60,299 nt of DNA, taken from assembly GCA_964411885.1 (NCBI GenBank), contig CAYPMK010000003.1:1-60299 (forward strand). Direction: 5' to 3'. A program made the position numbers and the translations under genes. A model generated the notes under the pieces. The model saw only the letters and a list, made by a program, of their open reading frames with translations, had not been told where the DNA came from and did no database searches. The stretch comes from JAKLHL01 sp964411885 (lineage in GTDB: Bacteria > Bdellovibrionota > JAFGOL01). How positions within the stretch are numbered: position 1 is the stretch's first letter; every line of letters starts with the position of its first letter. Shown here one piece after another: positions 1-9,366 of this stretch.

Positions 1-295
1 CATCATTATCCATTGCGGGAAGATCATCATGTATAAGACTATAGGTGTGTATCATCTCTATTGCACAGGCTAAAGGCATTATCTTTTGATACTCTGTTGC
101 TTTTTTTACGTCCTCTTTTAAAAGCATATCCCTTGATGCCATAACCAATATTGGACGTATCCTTTTTCCACCAGCTTTAAGGCTGTAGTTCATTGCACCA
201 ACAAGCTCTGCAGAAACTCCCTTAATAAAAAGCTCGCTAAGTGCCTGCTCTACTATTCTTCTTTTTGAATTTAAATACTCTTTTAATTGGAACAT
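1..295 (-). CDS. ispA: Polyprenyl (farnesyl/geranylgeranyl) diphosphate synthase, 5' part
   Basis: About 98 N-terminal residues are inside the window and the rest lies before base 1. The translation shows the family's early conserved block (GGKRIRP, about residues 42-48) and then the first aspartate-rich motif, IHDDLPAMDND near residues 88-98, which binds the Mg2+-diphosphate of the allylic substrate. The family condenses isopentenyl diphosphate with allylic diphosphates in the cytoplasm, feeding quinone and undecaprenyl synthesis. In-frame ATGs also occur at 304 and 307 and none has a clear ribosome site, so the start is uncertain. dxs, a frequent neighbour of ispA, is about 47 kb away. Chain length cannot be told from this fragment. 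Confidence 0.88.
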   Translation of the reverse strand, partial: MFQLKEYLNSKRRIVEQALSELFIKGVSAELVGAMNYSLKAGGKRIRPILVMASRDMLLKEDVKKATEYQKIMPLACAIEMIHTYSLIHDDLPAMDND

Positions 296-380
296 CTTGG
301 ACATCATAGCCAGAAAATCGTCTAATGGGAACATAAAAAACAAGCATTTAACAAGGAGTAGGCTTTGCCTAACACTAATC

Positions 381-1862
381 ATGTATGCTTATATATATAC
401 GGCCAACATAGACAGAATATCTGCTGATTGTATAAAGGTAGAAGCTGTGTCTTATAATGGGTTGCCAGGAATAAAAATAACAGGGCTACCAGACCCAGTA
501 GTAAAAGAAAGTTTTTACAGGGTAAGCTCTGCCTTTAGGGCCAGCGGAATAGATATCCCGTTAAAAAGGTTCGTAATAAATTTTGTTCCCGCAGACGTAC
601 CTAAAAAAGGATCTGGATTAGACCTTGCAATAGCAACGGTCCTTTTAAAATCAATAGGAGTAATACCTAACGAATCTCTTAACAACACATTGGTATTTGG
701 AGAACTGTCATTAACAGGAGAAATTCTTTCTGCAAGAGGAGTTCTTGCTGTACTAAATTCTGCTCACAAGAATTTTGATAAAATAATCATTCCATATTCA
801 AATGCAAATGAGGCCTGTTTTTTTAAAGAAAAAAGTATTCCTATAAAACACATAAAAGACATTATAAAAATAGCGAATAATGAATTCGAACTACACAAAG
901 AAAACAACCGCCCAAGCATAGATCTAGAAAAAACATTCACCCCTGATTTTTCTGACGTAATAGCTCAGCCAATTGCAGTTAGATGCGCGCAACTTTCTGT
1001 TATAGGAAAACACCATATGTTGCTAATAGGGAGCCCCGGTTGCGGAAAGACCATGATAGGAGAAAGAATGCCTGGTATAATGCCAGAACTAACAGAAAAC
1101 CAAAAATTAGAGGTAAATAGTATTTATTCTATCTCTGGTCTTTTAAAAGAGTACTCTCAAATAATAAACGATCCACCTTTTAGAAGTCCTCATCACAGTT
1201 CTACAGATTCTGCCTTAATTGGTGGAGCAAGGATAGGAGAAATATCTCTTGCACACAAAGGAGTTCTTTTTTTAGACGAGCTGAGTGAATTTAAACACAA
1301 TGTACTTAACGCATTAAGGGAACCTTTAGAAAAAGGTTATATAAATATTTCTAGGGCCTCTTATTTTCATACCTTGCCTGCAGATTTTTTACTCATAGCC
1401 GCTTCTAATCCATGCAACTGCGGGAATATACTAAAACAAGATTCATCGTGTAATTGTTCTATGCAAAGTCTTCAAAGGTTTAAACGTCGTCTTAATGGTC
1501 CGTTAATGGATCGCTTTGATATAAAACTTGTAATGAGCGCTCCAAAGGTATCTGTTGATAAACTCTCCACAAGTTCTGGAAAAACGTCTAAAGAACTTAA
1601 ACTTGAAGTTCTTAATGCCATAAAATTCAAGAACGAACTTTATTCCCGTTCAATAAAGATAAAAATGTCAGACCCAGCAAAAAGAGCCATGGACCTTAAT
1701 CTTTCTAAACACAATATAAGTATTAGGTCTGTCAAAAAAGCAATAGCACTCGCAAAAAGTATTGCTTGTTTAGAACAACAAGAAATTATTAAAGAAGAAA
1801 TGATCCTAGAAAGTTTTTCTTATACAAGGCCACTCATTTACGAGGGACACTCAAACAGATGA
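381..1862 (+). CDS. comM: YifB/ComM family Mg-chelatase-like AAA+ ATPase
   Basis: This 493-residue protein has the full ComM architecture: an N-terminal ChlI-like domain (GLPGIKITGLPD... and NFVPADVPKKGSGLDLAIA), an AAA+ core with Walker A GSPGCGKT near residue 217 and Walker B GVLFLDE, a Cys-containing NPCNCG segment, and the C-terminal Mg-chelatase-type domain. ComM proteins are hexameric helicases that promote branch migration during natural transformation; that role is family knowledge. The reading frame stays open to 297, but residues before the Met at 381 do not resemble the family, so 381 is preferred although the best AAGGAG lies 22 bases upstream. It overlaps the next gene by ATGA. 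Confidence 0.9.
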   Translation: MYAYIYTANIDRISADCIKVEAVSYNGLPGIKITGLPDPVVKESFYRVSSAFRASGIDIPLKRFVINFVPADVPKKGSGLDLAIATVLLKSIGVIPNESLNNTLVFGELSLTGEILSARGVLAVLNSAHKNFDKIIIPYSNANEACFFKEKSIPIKHIKDIIKIANNEFELHKENNRPSIDLEKTFTPDFSDVIAQPIAVRCAQLSVIGKHHMLLIGSPGCGKTMIGERMPGIMPELTENQKLEVNSIYSISGLLKEYSQIINDPPFRSPHHSSTDSALIGGARIGEISLAHKGVLFLDELSEFKHNVLNALREPLEKGYINISRASYFHTLPADFLLIAASNPCNCGNILKQDSSCNCSMQSLQRFKRRLNGPLMDRFDIKLVMSAPKVSVDKLSTSSGKTSKELKLEVLNAIKFKNELYSRSIKIKMSDPAKRAMDLNLSKHNISIRSVKKAIALAKSIACLEQQEIIKEEMILESFSYTRPLIYEGHSNR

Positions 1863-3022
1863 TATATCTAATATCCATTTTGGTTTTTTTGTTGGTCTTT
1901 ATATTTATATGTTCACTTGTGATTTATTATAAAAAGATGAGCAGAAACGTAAAACGCATAAACTCTTTAGAAAGAAAAATACTGTGGAAAATACCAAAAA
2001 CATATTCTTATATATACAGATTATTCCCTGGTTTTTGCTTAAAGATATTAACAAAGACAAGAGGTTCTATAATAGAAAAAGAGTTACTCGTTTTATTAGA
2101 CAACATGGCCTGCGATCTTAGCGCAGGATATAGCATAATAGAAACCATGAATACTGTAGTAAAAAAAATACGAGCTCCCTTAAGTAATGAAGTTAATTTT
2201 TTTCTGATCCTTCAAAGATCTTCTGGCACTACTGGAGCAATACAAAGTTGTCTTAAAAGAAGTGATAACTTGTTCCTTAAGCTGATGTGGAACATACTCT
2301 TAACTTACTATAAAAACGGAGGAGCAGTTTGTGATAATATCAGAAAACTTCATAACAGCATCTATATAAGATCCCTTATAAAGAACAGAATAAGAGCACA
2401 ATTAATGCAAAACAAGATACAAGTGTTGGCAGGGACTATCTTGCCATACATGTTGTTCGTTATTATGGGAATTTTATATCCAGACCTAATGTCCCAAATA
2501 CCACATTCAAAAATAGGGATAGGTATAATCTTTTTTGCAGTATTACTTCATGTGCTGGGTATTTATTTCTTTATAAGAGTAACAAGGTTTAACACACAAG
2601 AAGACCTCAATACTTGCATGATGTTTGAATATATCTGTTTTTCAATAAAGAATGGCTTACCCGTATTACAAGCAATAAAAGAGCTAAAAGATTTTAATAT
2701 AGTTAACAAAGAGCTCTTGGATATTGCATTACTCAGTGATTCAACCAGTGAATTCATAGAAAAACTTGAAACGAGCAAGTCCAAACCTAACCAAGACCTT
2801 TTTACAATGTTAAAAAGGAGTCACAGCATGGGGGCCAAAATAGCAGAAGACCTTTCTTTTAAAGCAAAAGACATGATGGAAAAACTAGAGAACAAGGCCC
2901 TTATGTTCCAGCAAACTGTTAGTGCTAAGGCGCTGGTGCCAATGTTGTTTTGTATATTCCCTGCAACATATTTAATGATACTTTGCCCTATCATTGTTGA
3001 AATTAGCAATTCACAAATCTAA
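1859..3022 (+). CDS. Type II secretion F-domain (TadB/TadC-like) membrane protein
   Basis: A 387-residue integral membrane protein. It has an N-terminal membrane segment (residues 1-24), a first T2SSF-like helical region (about 75-180), a central pair of membrane segments (about 190-245), a second T2SSF-like region (about 255-350) and a final membrane segment ending in a TadC-like tail (ALVPMLFCIFPATYLMIL). T2SSF proteins are inner-membrane platform components of type II secretion, type IV or Tad pili. TadB and TadC usually each carry one such domain, so this looks like a two-domain platform protein. Its ATG overlaps the comM stop (ATGA at 1859-1862), implying translational coupling. No pilin, secretion ATPase or secretin gene lies nearby. 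Assignment rests on helix pattern and tail similarity. Confidence 0.6.
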   Translation: MIYLISILVFLLVFIFICSLVIYYKKMSRNVKRINSLERKILWKIPKTYSYIYRLFPGFCLKILTKTRGSIIEKELLVLLDNMACDLSAGYSIIETMNTVVKKIRAPLSNEVNFFLILQRSSGTTGAIQSCLKRSDNLFLKLMWNILLTYYKNGGAVCDNIRKLHNSIYIRSLIKNRIRAQLMQNKIQVLAGTILPYMLFVIMGILYPDLMSQIPHSKIGIGIIFFAVLLHVLGIYFFIRVTRFNTQEDLNTCMMFEYICFSIKNGLPVLQAIKELKDFNIVNKELLDIALLSDSTSEFIEKLETSKSKPNQDLFTMLKRSHSMGAKIAEDLSFKAKDMMEKLENKALMFQQTVSAKALVPMLFCIFPATYLMILCPIIVEISNSQI

Positions 3023-3047
3023 CACTTCAATATAAGCTTTTAACATA

Positions 3048-3812
3048 ATGTTTAAAAAACTAGTTCAGGCATTATTGGCATTCATTGCTGGTTTTACCGG
3101 CGTAAATTTTGGCTTAGGCGGAGGGATAATACTTATCCCTGCATTAATATATACTGGTGTTAAAACAAAGAAAACCGCTGCAACGTCTATGATGCTAATA
3201 ATGTTCATTTCATTATCTGGCTCATATCAACACACTCAAATTAACACAGCTTTAGACATGAACATGGCCAACATAATGTTATTTACAATGGGGATAATTG
3301 GGGCACTACTTGGTGCAATAATCTTATTAAGATCTAAGAACAGCACAATAACATGGCTTATAACCTTTTACTTTTTGATAGTCGGTTTACTGATGCTGTT
3401 TAGTTCTTTATATAATGAAGTTGAATTCCTATATCCAGAGTACATACCTCAAAATGCTTACTGGATAATGGGGCTGCCCATAGCATTAGTGTCAAGCATG
3501 CTGGGCATTGGTGGCGGTGCCATACTTGCACCGATATTAATATATATATTCCAAATATCGTCTAAAACAGCAGTAGCAATGACAATGCCTTTTATTTTCT
3601 TTTTGGCCTTAACAACAACAATAATTAACATAAAAAATAAACTAATAGATTATACAGCTTTCATAATAATGTTGCCTTTCGCCTTAGCAGGCACGTTAAC
3701 AGCTCATTTTGTTTTTGTTAACATAAGTGATCTTCATGTTCAAATAGGAATAGGCTCTTTAATGATAATTAATGCATTGATAATGGCTATAAGGACTTTT
3801 AATAGATCCTAA
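3048..3812 (+). CDS. TauE/SafE (TSUP) family membrane transporter
   Basis: The 254-residue protein is almost entirely hydrophobic, with about eight predicted membrane spans. It shows the internal duplication of the sulfite exporter TauE/SafE family: each half carries a glycine-rich motif (GLGGGIILIPALIY near residue 24 and GIGGGAILAPILIY near residue 155). Members export sulfur-containing or organic anions across the inner membrane; the substrate here cannot be read from sequence. It starts 25 bases after the previous gene without a clear ribosome site, and its 3' end overlaps the convergent murB by 14 bases, so no terminator fits between them. Confidence 0.85.
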   Translation: MFKKLVQALLAFIAGFTGVNFGLGGGIILIPALIYTGVKTKKTAATSMMLIMFISLSGSYQHTQINTALDMNMANIMLFTMGIIGALLGAIILLRSKNSTITWLITFYFLIVGLLMLFSSLYNEVEFLYPEYIPQNAYWIMGLPIALVSSMLGIGGGAILAPILIYIFQISSKTAVAMTMPFIFFLALTTTIINIKNKLIDYTAFIIMLPFALAGTLTAHFVFVNISDLHVQIGIGSLMIINALIMAIRTFNRS

Positions 3813-4662
3813 TTTCTTCTTTAAGTTCTATACCAAATTTTTCTTTTACAGTTGTTTTAACCTTACAAATAAGCTTAAGAATATCTTCATGACTTGCATT
3901 GCCAACGTTAATGATAAAGTTTGAATGTTTGTCACTTATCATTGCTCCGCCTATTCTATGACCACAAAGACCAGCGTCTTTTATTAATTCCCATGAACCC
4001 TTTGAACAGTTATTTGGATTTTTAAAAACAGAGCCACAAGAAGGATACTCTAGTGGATGTTTTTTCTTTCTATCTAAAATATATTCTTTAGAGGTCTTGC
4101 TAACAAGGTTTACGTCTTTTTTTTCTAAATTAAAGTATACAGAGCTTATAAGAAGCCCCTCTTTTATTCCAGAACTCCTATAAGCCCAGCTCATGTTCTT
4201 TGCTTCAATAGTACTTATGCCGGACGGAGAACAAAGTTCTACTTTATAAACTACGTCTTTAGTCTCTGCATTATAAGCACCACAGTTCATTGCCACCCCG
4301 CCGCCAACTAACCCTGGAATACCTGCCCAAAATTCCAGACCAGAATATCCGTGCTCACAACAATAGTCTACAAGACGCTCTTTACTTAAACCAGAACCAC
4401 ATTTTATTACTACATTTTGGTTGTCTTCTTTAACTACCTCTATTTCATCGTTAGAGTAGTGTATAAAAGCACCGTCGAAAGAACCTTTTACTAAAAGGTT
4501 ACTACCACCGCCAAGACCTATTGTTCTTATATTTTTGTTGTTTAGATATTTAAGTATCTCTACAAGTTCATTTTTATTATTAGTTTCTTTATAAAGTTTT
4601 ACAACACCCTTGGTTTTGTAACCTATGCTTGAACCAATATCTTTATTCTCTATAAAGATCAT
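3799..4662 (-). CDS. murB: UDP-N-acetylenolpyruvoylglucosamine reductase
   Basis: This 287-residue flavoenzyme reduces UDP-GlcNAc-enolpyruvate to UDP-MurNAc with NADPH, the second committed step of peptidoglycan synthesis. Visible family motifs are the FAD-binding LGGGSNLLV near residue 50, GIPGLVGGGVAMNCGAYN near residues 118-135, the catalytic-serine region YPSCGSVFKNP near 206-216, and the C-terminal glutamate in KEEIRIY. The short length matches the compact MurB type found outside Enterobacteria. It is the last gene of the dcw-type run, one base after murG. murC, often fused to or adjacent to murB, is not present here. Confidence 0.95.
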   Translation of the reverse strand: MIFIENKDIGSSIGYKTKGVVKLYKETNNKNELVEILKYLNNKNIRTIGLGGGSNLLVKGSFDGAFIHYSNDEIEVVKEDNQNVVIKCGSGLSKERLVDYCCEHGYSGLEFWAGIPGLVGGGVAMNCGAYNAETKDVVYKVELCSPSGISTIEAKNMSWAYRSSGIKEGLLISSVYFNLEKKDVNLVSKTSKEYILDRKKKHPLEYPSCGSVFKNPNNCSKGSWELIKDAGLCGHRIGGAMISDKHSNFIINVGNASHEDILKLICKVKTTVKEKFGIELKEEIRIY

Positions 4663-4663
4663 C

Positions 4664-5734
4664 TTAAACTCTTTCCATTATAAGTTTAACTATCTCTTGC
4701 TGTGCTACTTTACCTTTAAGTTCTACTGTGTTTATATTTTTTCTCATCTCGTCCAACAAAGACCTATTTAACATTAAAGTTTGTATGTTCTCTACAAGTG
4801 TATCTGGATTAAGATGTTTTTGTTCTATCACTATCGCTGATTTTTTATCTGCAAGATATCTTGCATTATAATATTGATGGTTGTCTGCGGCTGTTGGTAG
4901 TGGAACAAGGATAGAAGGCAATCCTGCATTCATAAGTTCAAAAACAGTTCCTGCACCAGACCTTGACACAACAAGATCTGCTTCTTCGTATATTTTGTGT
5001 ATTTCATATGTATAGTCAAAAACTTCATGTTCGAAAGTAGCGTCTTTATATGCAAGTTTAACCTTTTCAAGATCGAGTTTTCCGGTTTGGTGATATATTT
5101 TTATATCCTTTAATGAATTAAGTTTTTGTATAGAACCAATGATGCAATTATTTATAGCCCTTGCACCCTGAGATCCTCCAAAAATAAATATTACAAGTTT
5201 ATTAGTATTATTCTTGTGAGTAACAGCCCTTATACTACCCCTAACAGGATTCCCACATATTACTACTTTTTTTAATATATCTTGCCCAGCCTTTAGTGGA
5301 AATGCAGAGAATATTACCTTTGCAAACTTTGAAAGACTTTTATTAGTTAAACCCATTATTGCATTTTGTTCTAATAAAAAAACCGACCTACCAAGTAAAG
5401 CAGATGACAAGAGCACAGGACCAGAGACAAAACCACCAACACCAAGAACAGCATCTGGTTTAAATTTAAATATATGAATAATACTCTGGCAGATAGAAAA
5501 TGGTATCAATAGAATTGAATACAATAATATCGGCAAACTCTCTCTATTAAGCCCTCTAGAATTTATATAAGATATTTTATATCCTGCCTTTGGTATTAAA
5601 TCTTTCTCTATCCCTCTTTTAGTACCAATGAATAATAGCTCAATGTTGGGATCTTGTTTTTTAAACTCGTCCATTATTGCTATTCCAGCATTAACATGCC
5701 CAGCTGTACCACCACCACTTACCAGCACTCTCAT
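4664..5734 (-). CDS. murG: Lipid II synthase (UDP-GlcNAc transferase)
   Basis: The 356-residue GT28-family glycosyltransferase adds GlcNAc to lipid I at the inner face of the membrane. The N-terminal donor loop VSGGGTAGHV (residues 5-14) and the C-domain signature with GAGTVFELMNAGLPSILVP and the following DNHQYYNA are clear. It overlaps ftsW by four bases and is followed by murB one base later, a conserved dcw order except that murC is missing between murG and murB. Length is normal for MurG (about 350-360). Confidence 0.96.
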   Translation of the reverse strand: MRVLVSGGGTAGHVNAGIAIMDEFKKQDPNIELLFIGTKRGIEKDLIPKAGYKISYINSRGLNRESLPILLYSILLIPFSICQSIIHIFKFKPDAVLGVGGFVSGPVLLSSALLGRSVFLLEQNAIMGLTNKSLSKFAKVIFSAFPLKAGQDILKKVVICGNPVRGSIRAVTHKNNTNKLVIFIFGGSQGARAINNCIIGSIQKLNSLKDIKIYHQTGKLDLEKVKLAYKDATFEHEVFDYTYEIHKIYEEADLVVSRSGAGTVFELMNAGLPSILVPLPTAADNHQYYNARYLADKKSAIVIEQKHLNPDTLVENIQTLMLNRSLLDEMRKNINTVELKGKVAQQEIVKLIMERV

Positions 5735-6879
5735 TTTTCAATACTCCTAGATACGTTAAGTACTATTCCCATGAATCCCATGAAAGAGATTAACGCTGTA
5801 CCACCATAACTAACAAAAGGAAGAGCTAATCCTGTAACAGGTAGAAGCCCCAGAACGACCCCAACATTAAAAAGCACTTGTACAGATATCATAAACATTA
5901 TCCCAAACACTAAGAGTCTTGCAAAAAGATCTTTTGCCTTTAAGGCTATTCTTATACCTCTATATATAAGAATAAAAAAACAGCTAAGTGTTGCAAGTAC
6001 ACCAAAAAAGCCAAGTTCTTCTGCTATGACAGCGAATATAAAATCATTATGAGCTTCTGGTAGATATAAAAGTTTTTGCATTCCTTTACCTATGCCTGCT
6101 CCCCAAAAACCGCCAGAATTAAAAGCCATGAACGACTGTATTATCTGCATCCCTTTACCCTTTGGATCTTTCCAAGGGTCCATAAAAGATTGTATCCTGT
6201 CCATCCAATAGTTGCCGGGGCTAACCATTTGTTTGTACGCAACAACTGCAACTACAGCGGCAAGACCAATCACTACAAAAAGAACTATATGTTTTGTTTT
6301 TGCTCCAGCCGCAAATATTATACTGAAAGCAACAAAGCCCAATAACATCGTCGTACTTAAATTAGGCTGTAATATTACAAGCCCTAACATTGGAACAATA
6401 AAGATCAGTGGTGTTATTATGAATTTTTTTAGAGAATCCCTGTGCTCCATATATTTATAATAATAATTAGAGAGAAAAAGTATTATTGCATATTTTGCAA
6501 ATTCAGATGTCTGAAAACTTATTGGGCCTAACGCAATCCAGCGTCTAGCACCATGAGACGATTTCCCTACACCGGGAATAAGTGTTAATATTAAAAGAAC
6601 AAAAGTAATTACGAATATTGGGAAAACCCATTTCTGTAATTTTTTATAATCCAAGTTGCCCAAGAGCATCATCGCCCCAAGACCCATAAAACCAAAAATC
6701 AAATGCTTCTTTATAAAAAAGTAACTATCATGATGTGCTTCTCTTGCAGAAACAAAGCTTGCACTAAAATCCATAAAAAAACCAAAAACAGATAAAATTA
6801 TAACGCACCAAAAGAAGACGTAATCTATCCTCCCTCTTACCGGTGTTCCTTGTTCTTGGTTTTCTAACGAAAAATCCAC
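5731..6879 (-). CDS. ftsW: SEDS-family septal peptidoglycan glycosyltransferase FtsW
   Basis: A 382-residue polytopic membrane protein with about ten spans. It has SEDS-family landmarks: RRWIALGPISFQTSEFAK near residue 112, the loop containing the MQIIQSF segment, and the C-terminal PVTGLALPFVSYGGTALIS. SEDS proteins polymerise lipid II and pair with a class B PBP; the pairing here with FtsI, encoded upstream in the same run, and its position next to murG point to FtsW rather than RodA. The start overlaps nothing upstream (one base after the murD stop), and its end overlaps the murG start by four bases. Confidence 0.93.
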   Translation of the reverse strand: MDFSLENQEQGTPVRGRIDYVFFWCVIILSVFGFFMDFSASFVSAREAHHDSYFFIKKHLIFGFMGLGAMMLLGNLDYKKLQKWVFPIFVITFVLLILTLIPGVGKSSHGARRWIALGPISFQTSEFAKYAIILFLSNYYYKYMEHRDSLKKFIITPLIFIVPMLGLVILQPNLSTTMLLGFVAFSIIFAAGAKTKHIVLFVVIGLAAVVAVVAYKQMVSPGNYWMDRIQSFMDPWKDPKGKGMQIIQSFMAFNSGGFWGAGIGKGMQKLLYLPEAHNDFIFAVIAEELGFFGVLATLSCFFILIYRGIRIALKAKDLFARLLVFGIMFMISVQVLFNVGVVLGLLPVTGLALPFVSYGGTALISFMGFMGIVLNVSRSIEK

Positions 6880-6880
6880 T

Positions 6881-8257
6881 TTAGAAAGTATTTATTATCT
6901 CCTTATATAGCTTGCCGCGCTCCTCTATTTTAGAAGTAACGTCCATAGGACAACAGCCCGGCGAATACAGTATTATATCATTGCATTTGGATTTCTGGTA
7001 AGCAAGAACTACAGCTTCCTCAAAAGTTCCAACCACAAAGGTTTCTGTATAATCACCAATGGTCCTGTTCATCCTTTCTTTTGACTCGCCTATAAGGATA
7101 AGTGTCTTAACATGTTTTTGTATGCATGGAATAAGTTCTTCGTAATTCTCTCCCCTGTCTTTACCACCAGCTATAAGTATAAGTGGTTTTGTAAAACTGG
7201 ATAAAGATCTTACAAGCCCTTTTACAGTACTTACCCTTGCATCATTATAAAAATATACGCTGTTCTTTTTTTGTACGAACTCTAATCTGTGTTCAACACC
7301 AGCAAAGTTGTTTATCACGTATTCAACAGCAGAATCTTGAGCACCAAAATGCTTGGCAACAAAACTTGCCGCCATCATGTTCTCTTTGTTAAAAGAACCT
7401 CTAAGTTTCATGCTCTCTACATCGTATTCCAGAACATCCTTTGGTCGTTTAACCAACATCTTGTTCTTCTTTATATAGATAGCACCATGTTTGTAATTAT
7501 CAACATCACTCTCGTCAAAACTTAAAGAGAATGGAACAGATTTTGACCTAGTAGAACTAACTACAGAAAAAGTGTTGTCACAATCTCTTGAGTAGATAAG
7601 CCATTTATCTTTTGCCGCTGAATTTATAAAGTCTGTATATAGTTTTACATGGTCTGCAAAAGTTTGCCACGAGTCTGCTCTTTCCACCAATTTTTCATCT
7701 GTTATATTGGTTAAAACTACCGTATCAAAATCAAACCCACCAGCATATTTAAAATGATCTGCATCAAGTTCTAATATTAAAAGGTCATAGGCTTTCTCGT
7801 CCATTAAGTACTCATAAATAGATTTACCAAGGTGACCAGTTATATATGCTTTCTTTCCAGAGTGTCTTAATTGTTCTGCTATCAATATAGCAGTCGTTGA
7901 CTTACCATTAGTACCTGTAACACAAACTATTGGGTTCTCTATCAATTCAGAAGTAAATTCATATTCTGTTTTTACAGGAATCCTTTCACTTCTTGCTTGA
8001 GAAAGAGCTCTATCATCGTGTTTAGTTTTCATGGAATAAAGTATTAAGTCTGCACTAGAGAAGGTTTTTGGATTATAACGTCCAAACTCCGTCTTAAATT
8101 CATAATCTTTTAGTAAAGATAATGCTTTTTGTAACTCTAACCTATTCCTAAGATCGACGACAGTAACATTAGCACCCTTAGATACGGCGTATTTTACAGC
8201 GCCAATACCAGACCTATCCAAACCAGCAACAACGATTTCTTTGCCTTTGAGTTTCAT
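6881..8257 (-). CDS. murD: UDP-N-acetylmuramoylalanine--D-glutamate ligase
   Basis: The 458-residue Mur ligase adds D-Glu to UDP-MurNAc-L-Ala with ATP. It has the N-terminal Rossmann-like UDP-binding domain (GLDRSGIGA near residue 12), the ATP-binding P-loop GTNGKST at residues 115-121, a middle-domain ATP-binding region, and the C-terminal domain with AGGKDRGENYEEL and YSPGCCPMD, typical of MurD. A good ribosome site (AGGAGG-type) precedes the ATG. It lies between mraY and ftsW, as in the canonical dcw cluster. Confidence 0.95.
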   Translation of the reverse strand: MKLKGKEIVVAGLDRSGIGAVKYAVSKGANVTVVDLRNRLELQKALSLLKDYEFKTEFGRYNPKTFSSADLILYSMKTKHDDRALSQARSERIPVKTEYEFTSELIENPIVCVTGTNGKSTTAILIAEQLRHSGKKAYITGHLGKSIYEYLMDEKAYDLLILELDADHFKYAGGFDFDTVVLTNITDEKLVERADSWQTFADHVKLYTDFINSAAKDKWLIYSRDCDNTFSVVSSTRSKSVPFSLSFDESDVDNYKHGAIYIKKNKMLVKRPKDVLEYDVESMKLRGSFNKENMMAASFVAKHFGAQDSAVEYVINNFAGVEHRLEFVQKKNSVYFYNDARVSTVKGLVRSLSSFTKPLILIAGGKDRGENYEELIPCIQKHVKTLILIGESKERMNRTIGDYTETFVVGTFEEAVVLAYQKSKCNDIILYSPGCCPMDVTSKIEERGKLYKEIINTF

Positions 8258-8280
8258 AGATGCAACGCACCTCCTTGGAA

Positions 8281-9357
8281 TTAACGAAGCTTGAGGGTTG
8301 CAAGTCCAGCAATGGCAAGAACTATAGAAATTATCCAGAATCGCACTATAACTTTTGGCTCAGCCCACCCTTTTAATTCATAGTGGTGATGAAGCGGCGC
8401 CATTCTGAAAACTCTCTTGCCGGTTGTCTGGAAAGATACAACCTGCATCATGACAGAAACTGCTTCTAACACAAACACACCACCAATTACAACTAGCAAA
8501 ATCTCGTTTTTGGTAAAAACTGCTATTGCACCCAAGGTTCCACCCAAGGAAAGAGCCCCGACATCTCCCATGAAAACCTGTGCTGGATAGGTGTTGAACC
8601 ATAAAAACCCTAAACCAGCCATCAGCATGGCCCCACAAAGAATGGCCATTTCTCCAGCCCCCTTAATATATGGAATCTGTAAATATTCCGCTATCTTATA
8701 GTTTCCAGCACAGTAAGAAAGTATTAAAAAAGCAAAAGTGCTTATTATTACTGGGCCTATTGCAAGCCCATCCAACCCATCTGTAAGGTTAACGGCATTA
8801 GAGGAGCCTACCAGTACCAACATGGCAAAAGGCAAAAAGAAGTACCATAGGTCTATAGTAAGCCTTTTAAATAAAGGGAACCTTATCGTGAAATCAATAT
8901 TTGAGAACATTACCATGAATAAAACAAAAACTGCCGCACCAGAGAACTGAAGTATTAGTTTTGTTTTACCACTTATACCTTTTGAATTCTTTTTACTTAT
9001 TTTAAACCAATCATCAAGCCAGCCTATAAGACCAAAAAAACACATTATGAATAACAACATCCATATAAAAGCATTAGTAAGGTCTGCCCATAAGAGGGTC
9101 GATATTGCGATGGACACTATTATTAAGCCCCCACCCATAGTTGGAGTGCCAGCTTTCTTAAGATGTGTTTGTGGGCCATCGTCGCGGACGAATTGTTTTA
9201 TTTGTGACTTTGTCATTTTCCTTATGAACCAAGGACCAAGTAATAAACAAATACTAAAAGAAGTTATCCCAGCCAGCAAGACCCTAAAAGTTATGTAACG
9301 GAACACATTAAAAAAACTTGAGTAATCAGAAAAACTGTAAAGAAGATGGTAAAGCAT
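8281..9357 (-). CDS. mraY: Phospho-MurNAc-pentapeptide transferase
   Basis: This 358-residue inner-membrane enzyme, with ten predicted helices, transfers phospho-MurNAc-pentapeptide to undecaprenyl phosphate to make lipid I. Diagnostic motifs are present: GTPTMGG near residue 70, the aspartate pair in FFGLIGWLDDWFK, NAVNLTDGLDGLAIG near 188-202, FMGDVGALSLGG, and the C-terminal PLHHHYELKGW. A GGGGAAAT ribosome site sits just upstream of the ATG. It follows murF by nine bases. Confidence 0.97.
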   Translation of the reverse strand: MLYHLLYSFSDYSSFFNVFRYITFRVLLAGITSFSICLLLGPWFIRKMTKSQIKQFVRDDGPQTHLKKAGTPTMGGGLIIVSIAISTLLWADLTNAFIWMLLFIMCFFGLIGWLDDWFKISKKNSKGISGKTKLILQFSGAAVFVLFMVMFSNIDFTIRFPLFKRLTIDLWYFFLPFAMLVLVGSSNAVNLTDGLDGLAIGPVIISTFAFLILSYCAGNYKIAEYLQIPYIKGAGEMAILCGAMLMAGLGFLWFNTYPAQVFMGDVGALSLGGTLGAIAVFTKNEILLVVIGGVFVLEAVSVMMQVVSFQTTGKRVFRMAPLHHHYELKGWAEPKVIVRFWIISIVLAIAGLATLKLR

Positions 9358-9366
9358 GATTTCCCC

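Noticed and set aside
297..380. N-terminal extension of comM starting at an ATG at 297
   Set aside because: The 28 extra residues show no similarity to ComM starts and overlap the divergent ispA start region; the Met at 381 matches the family's beginning.
3020..3050. Terminator between the T2SSF-like gene and the TSUP gene
   Set aside because: Only 25 bases, no stem-loop; the genes are probably co-transcribed.
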